Source of the DNA: CADCVW01 sp035644935 | GTDB lineage: Bacteria > Pseudomonadota > Alphaproteobacteria > Sphingomonadales > Sphingomonadaceae | Direction of reading: 5' to 3' | Length of the DNA stretch: 61,980 nucleotides | NCBI GenBank assembly: GCA_035644935.1 | Contig: DASQNO010000024.1 | Coordinates: forward strand, 1 to 61,980 | In this document: one piece after another, positions 25,480 to 34,310 of the stretch | Layout: the number at the start of each line of letters is the position of its first letter | How positions within the stretch are numbered: the first letter of the stretch is position 1 | Notes under the pieces: generated by a model | The model's input: the letters and a program-made list of their open reading frames with translations, nothing else | Databases searched by the model: none | What the model was told of the DNA's origin: nothing | Position numbers and translations under genes: made by a program

Positions 25480-25601
25480 TTTGAAGGCCGGCTCCTACCG
25501 GCAAGCTCCGGGCTCCGCAACCCCGTTGCGCCGCCCCCCGCCCCCTCCCGGACGATTTTCGTGCCGTTGCCCGCGCAACCGCCGGAGCCTAGACTCCGCC
25601 G

Positions 25602-26114
25602 ATGCGCAACGCATTCCTCGCCGCCCCGCTCGTTCTCCTTACGCTCAGCGCATGCATGGACCGGGGCGAGTACCCGTCCCTCCGTCCGCGCCCGTTCGAG
25701 GTCGCGGGCGGTGCCGCCGCGCCCCTGCCGCCTGCTCCGCCCGCCGCGCCCGCCCGCCCGGCAATCGTCGCGCGCGTCGCGGCGCTGGTGGCGCGCGCGG
25801 AGCAGGGCGATCGTGCGTTCCAGGCGGAGCTCGCCACGGCCCGCCCGGTGCTCGCGCGCGCCGGGGCGGCCGACAGCGAGAGCTGGATTCGCGCGCAGCA
25901 GCAATTGTCGGCGCTGGACGCCAGCCGCGAGGCCACGGTTTCGGCGATGGCGGAAATCGACGCGCTCATGGTGGGCGGCGCGGAGCCCGCCGGCACGCCA
26001 TTGGGCGAGAACAACCTGGCCGCGATCCGCGTCGGCGGGGAACGCGCGGCGGCGCTGCTTGCGGCGCAGCACGGGCGCATCGCGGAACTGTCCGCGACGC
26101 TGGCGACGCCCTAG
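25602..26114 (+). CDS. Hypothetical lipoprotein, helical
   Basis: A 170-residue protein with a lipoprotein signal (LVLLTLSAC; lipobox L-S-A-C at residue 18), then a Pro/Ala linker, then a mainly helical region (ARVAALVARAEQGDRAFQAELATARPVLARAG...) likely to be a short coiled coil in the periplasm. No family recognised. Its stop overlaps by four bases the end of the convergent gene on the other strand. Confidence 0.8.
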   Translation: MRNAFLAAPLVLLTLSACMDRGEYPSLRPRPFEVAGGAAAPLPPAPPAAPARPAIVARVAALVARAEQGDRAFQAELATARPVLARAGAADSESWIRAQQQLSALDASREATVSAMAEIDALMVGGAEPAGTPLGENNLAAIRVGGERAAALLAAQHGRIAELSATLATP

Positions 26115-28315
26115 CGGGCCAGTTTCATCAACGGCAGGATGGTCGCATAATCGTCCGTCCACGGCGCGAAACCGGGCCGCGCCTGCACCGGCATCCACGC
26201 CCCCTCGCTCACCCGCCGCAGCCGTGAGATCATTTCCGGATCCTTGGACATGGCCACCCAGACCGATCGCGTCGCTCGGTCCGTTCGCTCCGCCTCACTG
26301 GGTTCGTGGTCGCGCAATGCCAAAGCCCAACCCTGCCGCCGCGCCACGGCGCTCAGCACCGGCTGCAGGTTCAGGTAGCGATTGGAGATGTGGACCATCA
26401 GCAGCCCGCCGGGCTTCAACGCACGCGCGTAGATGGAAAATGCCTCCGCCGTGAGAAGGTGCAGCGGCACCGCGTCGGAGGAAAACGCGTCCAGCGCCAC
26501 CATGTCGAAGCGCCCGTCCGGCTCCGCCGCCAACGTCAGCCGCGCGTCGCCGACGACGATCCGGGCGTTCGGGGCGCAGCGCCGCAGGAAGGTGAACGCG
26601 CCGCTATCCCGCGCGATGCCGACCATCGCCGGGTCGATCTCGAAGAACGTCCAGTCCTGTTCCGGCCGCTTGTAGCAGGACAAGGTCCCCGTCCCCAGGC
26701 CGACGACGGCTACCGACGCTCCGGGGTTAAACAGCGCGTCGGCGTGCACCAACGGCAAGCCTACGCCCGAGCGCGGCGCGTAATAGGTCGTCGGCGTGCG
26801 TGCCCGCGCAGGGTCCGTCATCTGCATACCGTGGATCGTCGTTCCGTGCATCAGCACACGGGTGCGTCCGCCGGCGCGCGTTTCGACGCCGTAGACACCG
26901 AAATAGCTGCGCGTGCGGGTCTTGCCCTCGCTCAAGACGCTCCACGCGCCGAGGCCCGACATCAGCGCCAGCAGGCTCAGCATGTAAGGCAATCTGCGTC
27001 CGACGCTGATCACCGCCAGCACGCTGATCGCAACGAGGGCGGCGCGCGGCAGCCATTCCACGCCCGTCTCGACGATCCCACTGGCGAGCGCGGCAAGCGC
27101 GAGGAGAAGCGCGACCACGACCGCTGTAGCGGGTTGGCGGCTCGGCCCGCTCCACAGACGCTGCAGCCACCCGAACAGCGCGTTCTGCGGCACCAGCGCC
27201 GCGGCGGCGAGGATCAGCAGCGGATGTTCGTATATCCAGTCGAAGATCGCCGGCGCGACCAGCGCGCAGAACACGCCGCCCAGAACGCCGCCGACCGACA
27301 TTGCGAGGTAGAAGCCCGTCAGCTTGTCCGCTCCAGGTCGCGTCCGGTACATCTCCGCGTGCAGCGTCACCGCCACCACGAAGAGCAGCACCAGCCCGGC
27401 CAGCGCGAAAATCGCCGGGTGACTGGACAGGTTGGTGAACGCCAGACCACCGATTGAGAGGATAAGCAGCGGCGCGGTCAGCCCGATGATCTCGGCCGCG
27501 GTTCGCCGAACCGCGAACGCAACGGTGAAGCTCAGCAGATATAGACCCAGCGGCAGGACCCAGAGCAGCGGCACCGCGACGATGTCGGTGGTCAGGTGCG
27601 TCGTGGTGGAGAGCATCAGTCCCGAAGGCACCGCCGCCAGCGCGATCCAGTAGGCGTAGCGCCGCGCCGGAACCGGGTCGGCAGGGGCGGCGTCTTGCGG
27701 TTCGGCGCTCGTGCGGCCCCGCGGCAGCATCAGACCGCAACCTCCAACCAGGATGACCAACGCTACATACAGCGCCGACCACAGCCAGCTCTGCCCGCTA
27801 AGGTCCAGCCCCGGCTCCACGAGCAGCGGATAGCTCAGCAATCCTGCGAAGCTGCCCAGGTTCGACGCGGCGTACAGCGGATAAGGATCGGCGTTCGACG
27901 TCAGCCCGTACCAGCGCTGCATCAGCGGCGCCTGCGCCGCGACCACGAAAAACAGCGGCCCGATCGAAGAGACCAGCAGCCACGGCACCCAGAAGAGCGG
28001 CGCGTCGCCGGCGTCCGGAACCGCCGCCGAAAGTCCGACCGGCAGCCACAGGCACGCGACGGCGAGCAGGCTCATGTGCACCATAGCCTGCACTCGTGGC
28101 TGCAGCCTGCCGATTGCGTGGGCGTAGGCGTACCCGCCCAGTAGCAGCGCCTGGTAGACGAGCATGGCGCTGTTCCAGACCGCCGGCGCGCCGCCCAGCC
28201 GCGGCAACGCCATGCGCGCGATCATCGGCTGGATCAGGAACAGGAGGAACGAACCGGTGAGCAGCGTCGCCAGGAACACGATGCGCTGGCGCCCGGCGAC
28301 CCTCACGTGCGTCAC
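26111..28315 (-). CDS. Fused membrane protein/spermidine-synthase-fold methyltransferase-like protein
   Basis: A 734-residue protein. Residues 1-430 hold about 10-12 membrane helices (FLATLLTGSFLLFLIQPMIARMALPRLGG...), related to the MFS-like part of the family. The C-terminal 230 residues have the spermidine-synthase Rossmann fold (VVGLGTGTLSCY, FEIDPAMVGIA, VVGDARLTLA, MVALDAFSSDAVPLHLLT). Proteins of this build are common in proteobacteria, but their reaction is not established. The start GTG 28315 overlaps the GNAT stop (GTGA). It is the last gene of a hemB-GNAT-fused-protein cluster. Confidence 0.88.
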   Translation of the reverse strand: MTHVRVAGRQRIVFLATLLTGSFLLFLIQPMIARMALPRLGGAPAVWNSAMLVYQALLLGGYAYAHAIGRLQPRVQAMVHMSLLAVACLWLPVGLSAAVPDAGDAPLFWVPWLLVSSIGPLFFVVAAQAPLMQRWYGLTSNADPYPLYAASNLGSFAGLLSYPLLVEPGLDLSGQSWLWSALYVALVILVGGCGLMLPRGRTSAEPQDAAPADPVPARRYAYWIALAAVPSGLMLSTTTHLTTDIVAVPLLWVLPLGLYLLSFTVAFAVRRTAAEIIGLTAPLLILSIGGLAFTNLSSHPAIFALAGLVLLFVVAVTLHAEMYRTRPGADKLTGFYLAMSVGGVLGGVFCALVAPAIFDWIYEHPLLILAAAALVPQNALFGWLQRLWSGPSRQPATAVVVALLLALAALASGIVETGVEWLPRAALVAISVLAVISVGRRLPYMLSLLALMSGLGAWSVLSEGKTRTRSYFGVYGVETRAGGRTRVLMHGTTIHGMQMTDPARARTPTTYYAPRSGVGLPLVHADALFNPGASVAVVGLGTGTLSCYKRPEQDWTFFEIDPAMVGIARDSGAFTFLRRCAPNARIVVGDARLTLAAEPDGRFDMVALDAFSSDAVPLHLLTAEAFSIYARALKPGGLLMVHISNRYLNLQPVLSAVARRQGWALALRDHEPSEAERTDRATRSVWVAMSKDPEMISRLRRVSEGAWMPVQARPGFAPWTDDYATILPLMKLAR

Positions 28316-28887
28316 GACTTCCGCCCCCGTCGGGCCCCGTCCCATTCGGCCCGCGTGATCTGATGCACGATCGCCGGCGTCAGCTCGCCCGCGTAACGTG
28401 GATCGGTGTAGTCGAGCTCGGGCCGGCGGCGCATCCCAAGCCGCTCCATCAGCGTCCAGCTCGCGCGGTTGCCCGCGACAGTGACGGACACGACCCGCGC
28501 CGCACCGAGTGCTTCGAATGCATGGCCCAGGCACGCCGCCGCAGCCTCCCCAGCGAAACCCCGCCCCCAAGCGTCTTCGCGAAGCCGCCAGCCGATCTCC
28601 AGCTCGCCCGCGACGGAGCTGCCCAGGGAGTCAGCGATCTTGAGCCCGCAGAAACCCAGCCACGCACCATCGGCGCGCCGCCGCATTATCCAGAACGTGT
28701 ACCCTCGCTCTGCCTGCCACCGGCGATACCGCCCGGCCGCCTCGGCGACGGCTTCCGCGCTCAGCAAGCCGCCCAGCCAGCGCATCACCTTGGGCGTGTT
28801 CAGATGCTCGGCGAAAGCTTCGTCGTCGCCCTCGCCCCATTCGCGCAACTCGAGCCGCTCGGTCTGCAGAACGACAGCCCCGCTCAC
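28312..28887 (-). CDS. GNAT-family N-acetyltransferase (RimJ/RimL type)
   Basis: A 191-residue protein of the Acetyltransf_3 group: LQTERLELREWGEGDDEAF at the N-terminus, GWRLREDAWGRGFAGEAAAACLGHAFE (acetyl-CoA loop R/Q-x-x-G-x-G/A variant), and SWTLMERLGMRR near the end. The GTG start at 28887 overlaps the hemB stop, and its stop overlaps the next start, giving tight coupling. The acceptor (protein N-terminus, amino acid or drug) is unknown. Confidence 0.87.
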   Translation of the reverse strand: MSGAVVLQTERLELREWGEGDDEAFAEHLNTPKVMRWLGGLLSAEAVAEAAGRYRRWQAERGYTFWIMRRRADGAWLGFCGLKIADSLGSSVAGELEIGWRLREDAWGRGFAGEAAAACLGHAFEALGAARVVSVTVAGNRASWTLMERLGMRRRPELDYTDPRYAGELTPAIVHQITRAEWDGARRGRKS

Positions 28888-29876
28888 CCCAGCAGCTCGG
28901 CCGCCCGCGGCGCGTGGTAGGTGAGCACGCCCGCGCAGCCCGCGCGCTTGAACGCCATCAGCGTCTCCATGACCAGCGCGTCGCGGTCCCCCGCCCCGGC
29001 CGCCGCGGCCGCCTCGATCATCGCGTATTCGCCGGACACTTGGTACGCGAACACCGGCACCTCGAAACGTTCGCGGACTCGCCGCACGATGTCGAGATAG
29101 GGCAGGCCCGGCTTGACGATCACGTGGTCCGCCCCTTCCGCCAAGTCCAACGCCACCTCGCGCAGGGCTTCCTCGGCGTTGGCCGGATCCATCTGGTAAG
29201 TCTTCTTATTGCCGGCGAGCAGGCCGCGGCTGCCGACTGCGTCGCGGAACGGCCCGTAGAAGGCGCTCGCATATTTAGCCGCATAGGCCATGATCTGGAC
29301 GTTGCAGTGCCCCTCCCGCTCCAGCCCCGCGCGGATCGCCCCGACGCGCCCGTCCATCATGTCCGACGGCGCGACGATGTCCGCGCCCGCGGCCGCCTGC
29401 ACCAGCGCCTGGCGCACCAGCATCTCCGTCGTGACGTCGTTGCCGACATAGCCGCACGCGTCGGTGATCCCGTCGTGCCCGTCCGCCGTGTAGGGGTCGA
29501 GCGCGACGTCGGTCAGCACGCCGATGTTCGGCACGGCCGTTTTGATCGCGGCTATCGCGCGGCAGATCAGATTGTCCGGATTGACCGCCTCCGCCGCGTC
29601 GACGCTGCGCAGCGACGCCGGCGTGTTGGGGAACAGCGCGACGCAGGGGATGCCCAGCTCCCGCGCCCGCCGCGCCTGGGCGGCCAGCCGATCCACCGAA
29701 TGGCGCGACACGCCCGGCAATGCCGCCACCGGCTCTTCGACGTCGCGCCCTTCGCAGATGAACAGCGGCCAGATCAGATCGGCGGGCGTCAGCACGGTCT
29801 CGGCGACCATTGCCCGGCTCCAGGCGGCGACGCGCGTGCGGCGCAGGCGGGATGCGGGGAACGGGGCGTGCGACAT
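28884..29876 (-). CDS. hemB: Delta-aminolevulinic acid dehydratase (porphobilinogen synthase), Mg-type metal site
   Basis: A 330-residue haem-pathway enzyme joining two 5-aminolevulinates into porphobilinogen. The Schiff-base lysines lie in MAYAAKYASAFYGPFRDAV and VKPGLPYLDIVR. At the metal site, the Zn-ligand cysteine cluster of E. coli HemB is replaced by DVALDPYTADGHDG, which places the enzyme in the Zn-independent, Mg-using class seen in many alphaproteobacteria. The start is ATG 29876. First gene of the cluster with GNAT and the spermidine-synthase-like protein. Confidence 0.95.
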   Translation of the reverse strand: MSHAPFPASRLRRTRVAAWSRAMVAETVLTPADLIWPLFICEGRDVEEPVAALPGVSRHSVDRLAAQARRARELGIPCVALFPNTPASLRSVDAAEAVNPDNLICRAIAAIKTAVPNIGVLTDVALDPYTADGHDGITDACGYVGNDVTTEMLVRQALVQAAAGADIVAPSDMMDGRVGAIRAGLEREGHCNVQIMAYAAKYASAFYGPFRDAVGSRGLLAGNKKTYQMDPANAEEALREVALDLAEGADHVIVKPGLPYLDIVRRVRERFEVPVFAYQVSGEYAMIEAAAAAGAGDRDALVMETLMAFKRAGCAGVLTYHAPRAAELLG

Positions 29877-29956
29877 CCGGACGGCGCTTAGCGCGCGCCG
29901 CCGTTTGCGCAAAGCAAAGCCTCGCCACGCCCGCGTTCCTGCGCCATGACGGGCTT

Positions 29957-30850
29957 ATGCCTTCCGCCCCGCAGCCGCAGGACCTTCCCAAGCAGGCGGT
30001 GCTCATCGTCAACGCCCGCTCGCGCCGCGGCCGGCGGCTTTACCGCGACGCGGTTCGGCTGCTGAAGGCGGGCGGCATTGAGCTTCTCGAACGTCACGCG
30101 GTGCGTAAGCCGGAATATCTGACCAACCATGTCGAGGACGCGGTCAGGAGCGGTGCGCCGATGATCATCGTCGGCGGCGGCGACGGGTCGCTGTCCAGCG
30201 CGGTCGATTTCCTCGTCGGTACCGACGTCGTGTTCGCGCTGCTGCCGCTCGGCACCGCCAACAGCTTCGCGCGGTCGATGGGCATACCGCTCGACCTGGC
30301 CGGCGCGGTCGACGTCATCGCGAACGGCGTGCGCAAGCGCATCGATCTGGGCATGATCGACGACGATTATTACGCCAACAACGCCGCCATCGGCATCGCC
30401 CCGCAGATCGCGGAAAGCGTTCCCCACTGGCTGAAGGGCACGTTCGGCAAGGTCGGCTATCTGCTGTGGGCGACCCGCGTGCTGATCCAGTACAAGCCGT
30501 TCACGCTGATCATCGACGGGCAGGCGATCGAGGCGACCGAAGTCCGCATCGCCAATGGCGGCTATCACGGCGGCACCGAGCTGATCGACGCAGCCGAAGT
30601 CGACAGCGGCCGGATCGTCGTTCAGGTCGTATCCGGCACCGGCCGCCGCCACCTCGCCTGGAGCTGGATCGCCAGCACGCTGCGCCTGCCCGCGCGACAT
30701 GCGACGACGCAGGAGTTCACCGGCCGCGAGATGCGGATCGAGACGATCCCCCCTCTGCCCATCTCAATCGACGGCGAAGTCCTCGCCCGTACGCCCGTGA
30801 CGGCCAAGGTCGCCAAGGCCGTCATCGAAGTCGCCGCGCCGCGGGATTGA
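29957..30850 (+). CDS. Diacylglycerol kinase-like lipid kinase (YegS/DagK family)
   Basis: A 297-residue soluble lipid kinase. The nucleotide-binding loop GGGDGSLSSAVDFL and the downstream PLGTANSFARS motif are the signature of the DAG/sphingosine kinase catalytic domain. The C-terminal beta-sandwich (ANGGYHGGTELIDAAEVDSGRI, GREMRIETIPPLPISIDGE) is complete. Start ATG 29957. The substrate could be diacylglycerol, phosphatidylglycerol or a sphingoid lipid; sphingomonads make glycosphingolipids, so this is worth keeping open. Divergent from hemB. Confidence 0.9.
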   Translation: MPSAPQPQDLPKQAVLIVNARSRRGRRLYRDAVRLLKAGGIELLERHAVRKPEYLTNHVEDAVRSGAPMIIVGGGDGSLSSAVDFLVGTDVVFALLPLGTANSFARSMGIPLDLAGAVDVIANGVRKRIDLGMIDDDYYANNAAIGIAPQIAESVPHWLKGTFGKVGYLLWATRVLIQYKPFTLIIDGQAIEATEVRIANGGYHGGTELIDAAEVDSGRIVVQVVSGTGRRHLAWSWIASTLRLPARHATTQEFTGREMRIETIPPLPISIDGEVLARTPVTAKVAKAVIEVAAPRD

Positions 30851-30864
30851 TCCTACGCATTTAG

Positions 30865-30954
30865 GTCATTGCGAGCGAAGCGCGGTACTCCAGGCCGGAA
30901 CGTTTCGGTGGCCACGGTGCTGGATTGCCGCGTCGCTACGCTCGTCGCAATGAC
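30865..30954. repeat. Palindromic repeat family C ('gtcattgcgagcgaagcg...cgtcgcaatgac')
   Basis: Facing arms gtcattgcgagcgaagcg (30865) and cgctacgctcgtcgcaatgac (ending 30954), separated by a variable middle. A different family from A and B. It lies between the convergent lipid kinase and valS. Confidence 0.75.
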
Positions 30955-30967
30955 GGCAGAAACAGCG

Positions 30968-33736
30968 TCAGCCCAATCGCGCCAGCGCCGCCGCGAACCG
31001 CTCGGCCTCCGCGCTGCGCTCCGCATGATCCGCCCGCGCCTTGTCGATCGCCTCCGGCTTGGCCTTCTGCGCGAACCCGGGGCTCTCCAGCCGCCGCGCC
31101 AGCGCGTCCCGCTCCTTTTCCGCGGTCGCCTGCGCCTTGGCGAGCCGCGCGCGCTCCGCCGCGATGTCGATGACGCCTTCGAGCGGCAGCACGAATACCG
31201 CCTCGTCGACGATGACCTGCGCGGCGCCGCCCGGAGGCGCGGGGTCGCTGCTGACACCCGTCAGCCGCGCCATCCGCTCGAGCGCGGCGCCATGCCGCGC
31301 GAGCCGCGCCGCCGTGACCTCGCTCGCGCCGGCCACATGCAGGGGCAGCCGCACGCCGGGCGCCACGCCGAGTTCCGTGCGCGCCGCGCGAATGCCGCTC
31401 ACCAGCCGGATCAGCCAGTCGATCTCCGGCCCCGCCTCCGGGTCCAGCGCCCGTGCGTCGGCGATCGGCCACTTCGCCAGGATCAGGTCGTAGGGCCGCG
31501 GTCCCATCGCGTGCCACAGCTCCTCGGTGATGAACGGCATGAACGGGTGTAGCATGACCAGGATCTGGTCGAGTACCCAGGCCGCGACGGCGCGGGTTTC
31601 GTCCTTCTGAAGCCCCTCCCCTTCAGGGGAGGGGTTGGGGGTGGGGCTGTCTTCCTGGTTTGCTGCGGTGGATGCACTGCCCCACCCCAACCCCTCCCCT
31701 GAAGGGGAGGGGCTATCTTGGGACAGCACCGGCCCTTCGGCTGCGCTCAGGACAGGCTTGATCAGCTCCAGATACCAGTCGCAGAACCGGTCCCAGGTGA
31801 ACTGGTAGATCAGCCGCGCCGCCTCGTCGAAGCGCAGCTCCGCGAGCGCCAGGTCGAGCGCCTGCACCGTCCGCACCGCCTCGCCGACGATCCAGCGGTT
31901 GACGGGCAAGGTCGCCGCCGGCGGCTCGATCGTCGCGCTCGCGCCGATGCCGTTGGCTTGCGCAAACCGCGCCGCGTTCCACAGCTTGGTGGCGAAGTTG
32001 CGGTACCCCTCGATGCGTTTCTCATCGAGCTTGATGTCCCGCCCCTGCGATTCCATCGCCGCCAGCGTGAAGCGCAGCGCGTCCGCGCCATAGCGGTCGA
32101 TGAGCCCCAGCGGATCGACCGTATTGCCCTTGGACTTGGACATCTTGGCGCCCGTGGCGTCGCGCACGAGCCCGTGGAGGTACAGCGTCTTCCAAGGCCG
32201 CTCCCCCATGAACTCATATCCCTGCATCGCCATGCGGGCGTCCCAGAAGAAGATGATGTCGAAGCCGGAGATCAGCACGTCGTTGGGGTAATGCCGGCGC
32301 AGCATCTCGGTCTCTTCCGGCCAGCCGAGCGTTGCGAACGGCCACAGCGCGGAGGAGAACCAGGTGTCGAGGACGTCGGGGTCGCGGGTCAGCGCCACGC
32401 CCTGCCCCGCCTGCGCCTGCGCCTCGGCTTCGGTTTCCGCGACGTACACGCGGCCCGCCTCGTCAAACCACGCCGGGATCTGGTGCCCCCACCACAATTG
32501 CCGCGACACGCACCACGGCTGGATATTCTCCAGCCAGTTGAACCAGGTCTTCTTCCACGTCTCCGGCACGACGCGGATGTCGCCGCTCCGCACCGCGGCG
32601 ATCGCCGGCCCGGCCAGCGTGGCCGCGTCGACATACCATTGGTCGGTCAGCCACGGTTCGATTACCGCGCCCGACCGGTCGCCGAGCGGCGTCTGGATGA
32701 CGCGGTCTTCGACCTTCTCCAGCAGCCCGGCGGCCTCGACCAAAGCCACGACGCGCTTGCGTGCCTCGACCCGGTCCAGGCCCAGCAGCTCGTCCGGAAT
32801 CAGCCCGTCCGCCGTCTGGATGACGTTGGCGTCGCCGTCCAGCATGTTGAGCATGTCGGCGGCCTTGAACCCGGCGCGCCGGCCGACCTCGAAATCGTTG
32901 AAGTCGTGCCCTGGCGTCACCTTCACCGCCCCCGACCCGAGCTCCGGATTGGCGTGCTCGTCGGCGACGATCGGCACCAGCCGGCCCGTGATCGGCAGCC
33001 GGACCTGCTTGCCCACCAGATGCGTGTAGCGCTCGTCGGCGGGGTTCACCGCCACCGCCATGTCCGCGAGCAGCGTCTCCGGCCGCGTCGTCGCCACCGA
33101 GATTGCGCCGCTGCCGTCCGCCAGGGGATAGCTCAGGTGCCAGAACTTGCCCTGCACCTCCCGCGTCTCGACCTCCAGGTCGGAGATCGCGGTCTTGAGG
33201 CCCGGGTCCCAGTTCACCAGCCTTTTGTCGCGGTACAGCAATTTGCGGTTGTACAGGTCGACGAACACCTTGATGACCGCGCGGCTGAAGCCCGGATCCA
33301 TCGTGAACCGCTCGTTGGCCCAGTCGCACGACGCGCCCAGCCGCCTGAGCTGCGCCGTGATCGCGCCGCCGCTCTCCTCCTTCCACTCCCAGACCTTGGC
33401 GACGAATTCCTCGCGGCTGAAGTCGGTGCGCTTCTGCTGGCGCTCCGCCATCTGCCGCTCGACGACCATCTGCGTCGCGATGCCGGCATGGTCGGTGCCA
33501 ACCACCCACAGGGCGTCCCGGCCGCGCAGCCGCGCGTGCCGCGTCAGGATATCCTGCAGCGTCAGGTCGAGCGCATGGCCGATGTGCAGCGAGCCCGTGA
33601 CGTTGGGCGGCGGGATGACGATGGTGAAGGGCTCGGCGTCGGGCCGCGCGGGCCGGAAGCGCCCTTCCGCTTCCCAATGCGCGTACCAGCGCGTCTCGAT
33701 GGCGGCGGGGTCGAAGGTTTTGGGCAGTTCGGTCAT
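30968..33736 (-). CDS. valS: Valyl-tRNA synthetase with an in-frame repeat insertion
   Basis: A 922-residue class I synthetase that charges tRNA-Val. The HIGH motif (PPPNVTGSLHIGHALD), the editing domain, the KMSKS loop (GAKMSKSKGNTVDPLG), the anticodon-binding domain and the C-terminal coiled-coil arm (RARLAKAQATAEKERDALARRL) are all present. About 50 residues at ~660-709, in the anticodon-binding domain between ELIKPVL and DETRAVAAW, are encoded by two palindromic repeat elements (31611-31714 and about 31720-31757). The inserted residues are rich in Ser, Pro and Gly. The frame is intact, so the enzyme is probably active; valS is essential. Confidence 0.96.
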   Translation of the reverse strand: MTELPKTFDPAAIETRWYAHWEAEGRFRPARPDAEPFTIVIPPPNVTGSLHIGHALDLTLQDILTRHARLRGRDALWVVGTDHAGIATQMVVERQMAERQQKRTDFSREEFVAKVWEWKEESGGAITAQLRRLGASCDWANERFTMDPGFSRAVIKVFVDLYNRKLLYRDKRLVNWDPGLKTAISDLEVETREVQGKFWHLSYPLADGSGAISVATTRPETLLADMAVAVNPADERYTHLVGKQVRLPITGRLVPIVADEHANPELGSGAVKVTPGHDFNDFEVGRRAGFKAADMLNMLDGDANVIQTADGLIPDELLGLDRVEARKRVVALVEAAGLLEKVEDRVIQTPLGDRSGAVIEPWLTDQWYVDAATLAGPAIAAVRSGDIRVVPETWKKTWFNWLENIQPWCVSRQLWWGHQIPAWFDEAGRVYVAETEAEAQAQAGQGVALTRDPDVLDTWFSSALWPFATLGWPEETEMLRRHYPNDVLISGFDIIFFWDARMAMQGYEFMGERPWKTLYLHGLVRDATGAKMSKSKGNTVDPLGLIDRYGADALRFTLAAMESQGRDIKLDEKRIEGYRNFATKLWNAARFAQANGIGASATIEPPAATLPVNRWIVGEAVRTVQALDLALAELRFDEAARLIYQFTWDRFCDWYLELIKPVLSAAEGPVLSQDSPSPSGEGLGWGSASTAANQEDSPTPNPSPEGEGLQKDETRAVAAWVLDQILVMLHPFMPFITEELWHAMGPRPYDLILAKWPIADARALDPEAGPEIDWLIRLVSGIRAARTELGVAPGVRLPLHVAGASEVTAARLARHGAALERMARLTGVSSDPAPPGGAAQVIVDEAVFVLPLEGVIDIAAERARLAKAQATAEKERDALARRLESPGFAQKAKPEAIDKARADHAERSAEAERFAAALARLG
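31611..31757. repeat. Two nested mobile palindromes inside valS (families A-like and D)
   Basis: Arms 31611-31647 and 31679-31714 pair over 36-37 bases with one extra base (agcccctccccttcaggg... and its complement), the type A palindrome. Directly next to it, 31720-31757 holds the pattern ggacagcac...gctcaggacaggc (family D). Total length 147 bases, a multiple of three, which is what keeps valS in frame. Confidence 0.85.
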
Positions 33737-33768
33737 GGCGGTGGCTTTAGAGGAAATTTCCCAACCGC

Positions 33769-33858
33769 GTCATCCCAGCGAAGGCCGGGATCTCAGTGGA
33801 ACTTCGTACAGAGCGTTCGTGGCCACCTCGCCGAGATTCCGGCATGCGCTGGGATGAC
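33769..33858. repeat. Palindromic repeat family B upstream of valS
   Basis: Facing arms gtcatcccagcgaaggccgg (33769) and ccggcatgcgctgggatgac (ending 33858) with a 50-base middle. It lies between popZ and valS. Confidence 0.75.
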
Positions 33859-33870
33859 GACGGGCGCGGC

Positions 33871-34275
33871 TCACCCCCGCCCCGTAATCCGCGCCACTTC
33901 CCTGGTCACGATATCCGTGACGATCCCCGGCAACCGCTGGTCCAGCCAGTCCTTCAGCATCGGCCGCAGCATGTCGCGCACCACCGTCTCCAGCGCGGCG
34001 GCGTCCGCGACCGGCGGCGGGTTGCGCAGCGCCGTCAGCGCCGCCAGCGAGTTGCGCGTCGCCTCCACCGCGTCCGCCGATACCAGGTCGGCGTCCGCCG
34101 CGCTCAGCGGCGTGTCGAGCTCCAGGATATCGTCGTCATCGCCGTCCTCGTCGGGATCGACATCGGCGCGCGGGCGGACGCCGCGGGCGGCGGGCGGACG
34201 CACGTCCTCGGCGATCACGCGCTTGATCGACGCCAATATGTCTTCCATCGAACTGTCCTGTCCCACGTCGCTCAT
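33871..34275 (-). CDS. popZ: PopZ-like polar organising protein (DUF2497)
   Basis: A 134-residue protein with the N-terminal MEDILASIKRVIAED helix, an acidic Asp/Pro-rich middle (DPDEDGDDDD) and the C-terminal oligomerisation helices (VRDMLRPMLKDWLDQRLPGIVTDIVTREVARI). PopZ forms a polar matrix that anchors the ParB-bound chromosome origin and recruits cell-cycle proteins. The gene order pcm-tolC-popZ-valS, as I recall it, is conserved through alphaproteobacteria and supports the call. Confidence 0.88.
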   Translation of the reverse strand: MSDVGQDSSMEDILASIKRVIAEDVRPPAARGVRPRADVDPDEDGDDDDILELDTPLSAADADLVSADAVEATRNSLAALTALRNPPPVADAAALETVVRDMLRPMLKDWLDQRLPGIVTDIVTREVARITGRG

Positions 34276-34310
34276 CGCGGTCGCCCTTTTGTGCCGTGCG
34301 CCCTCAATAA

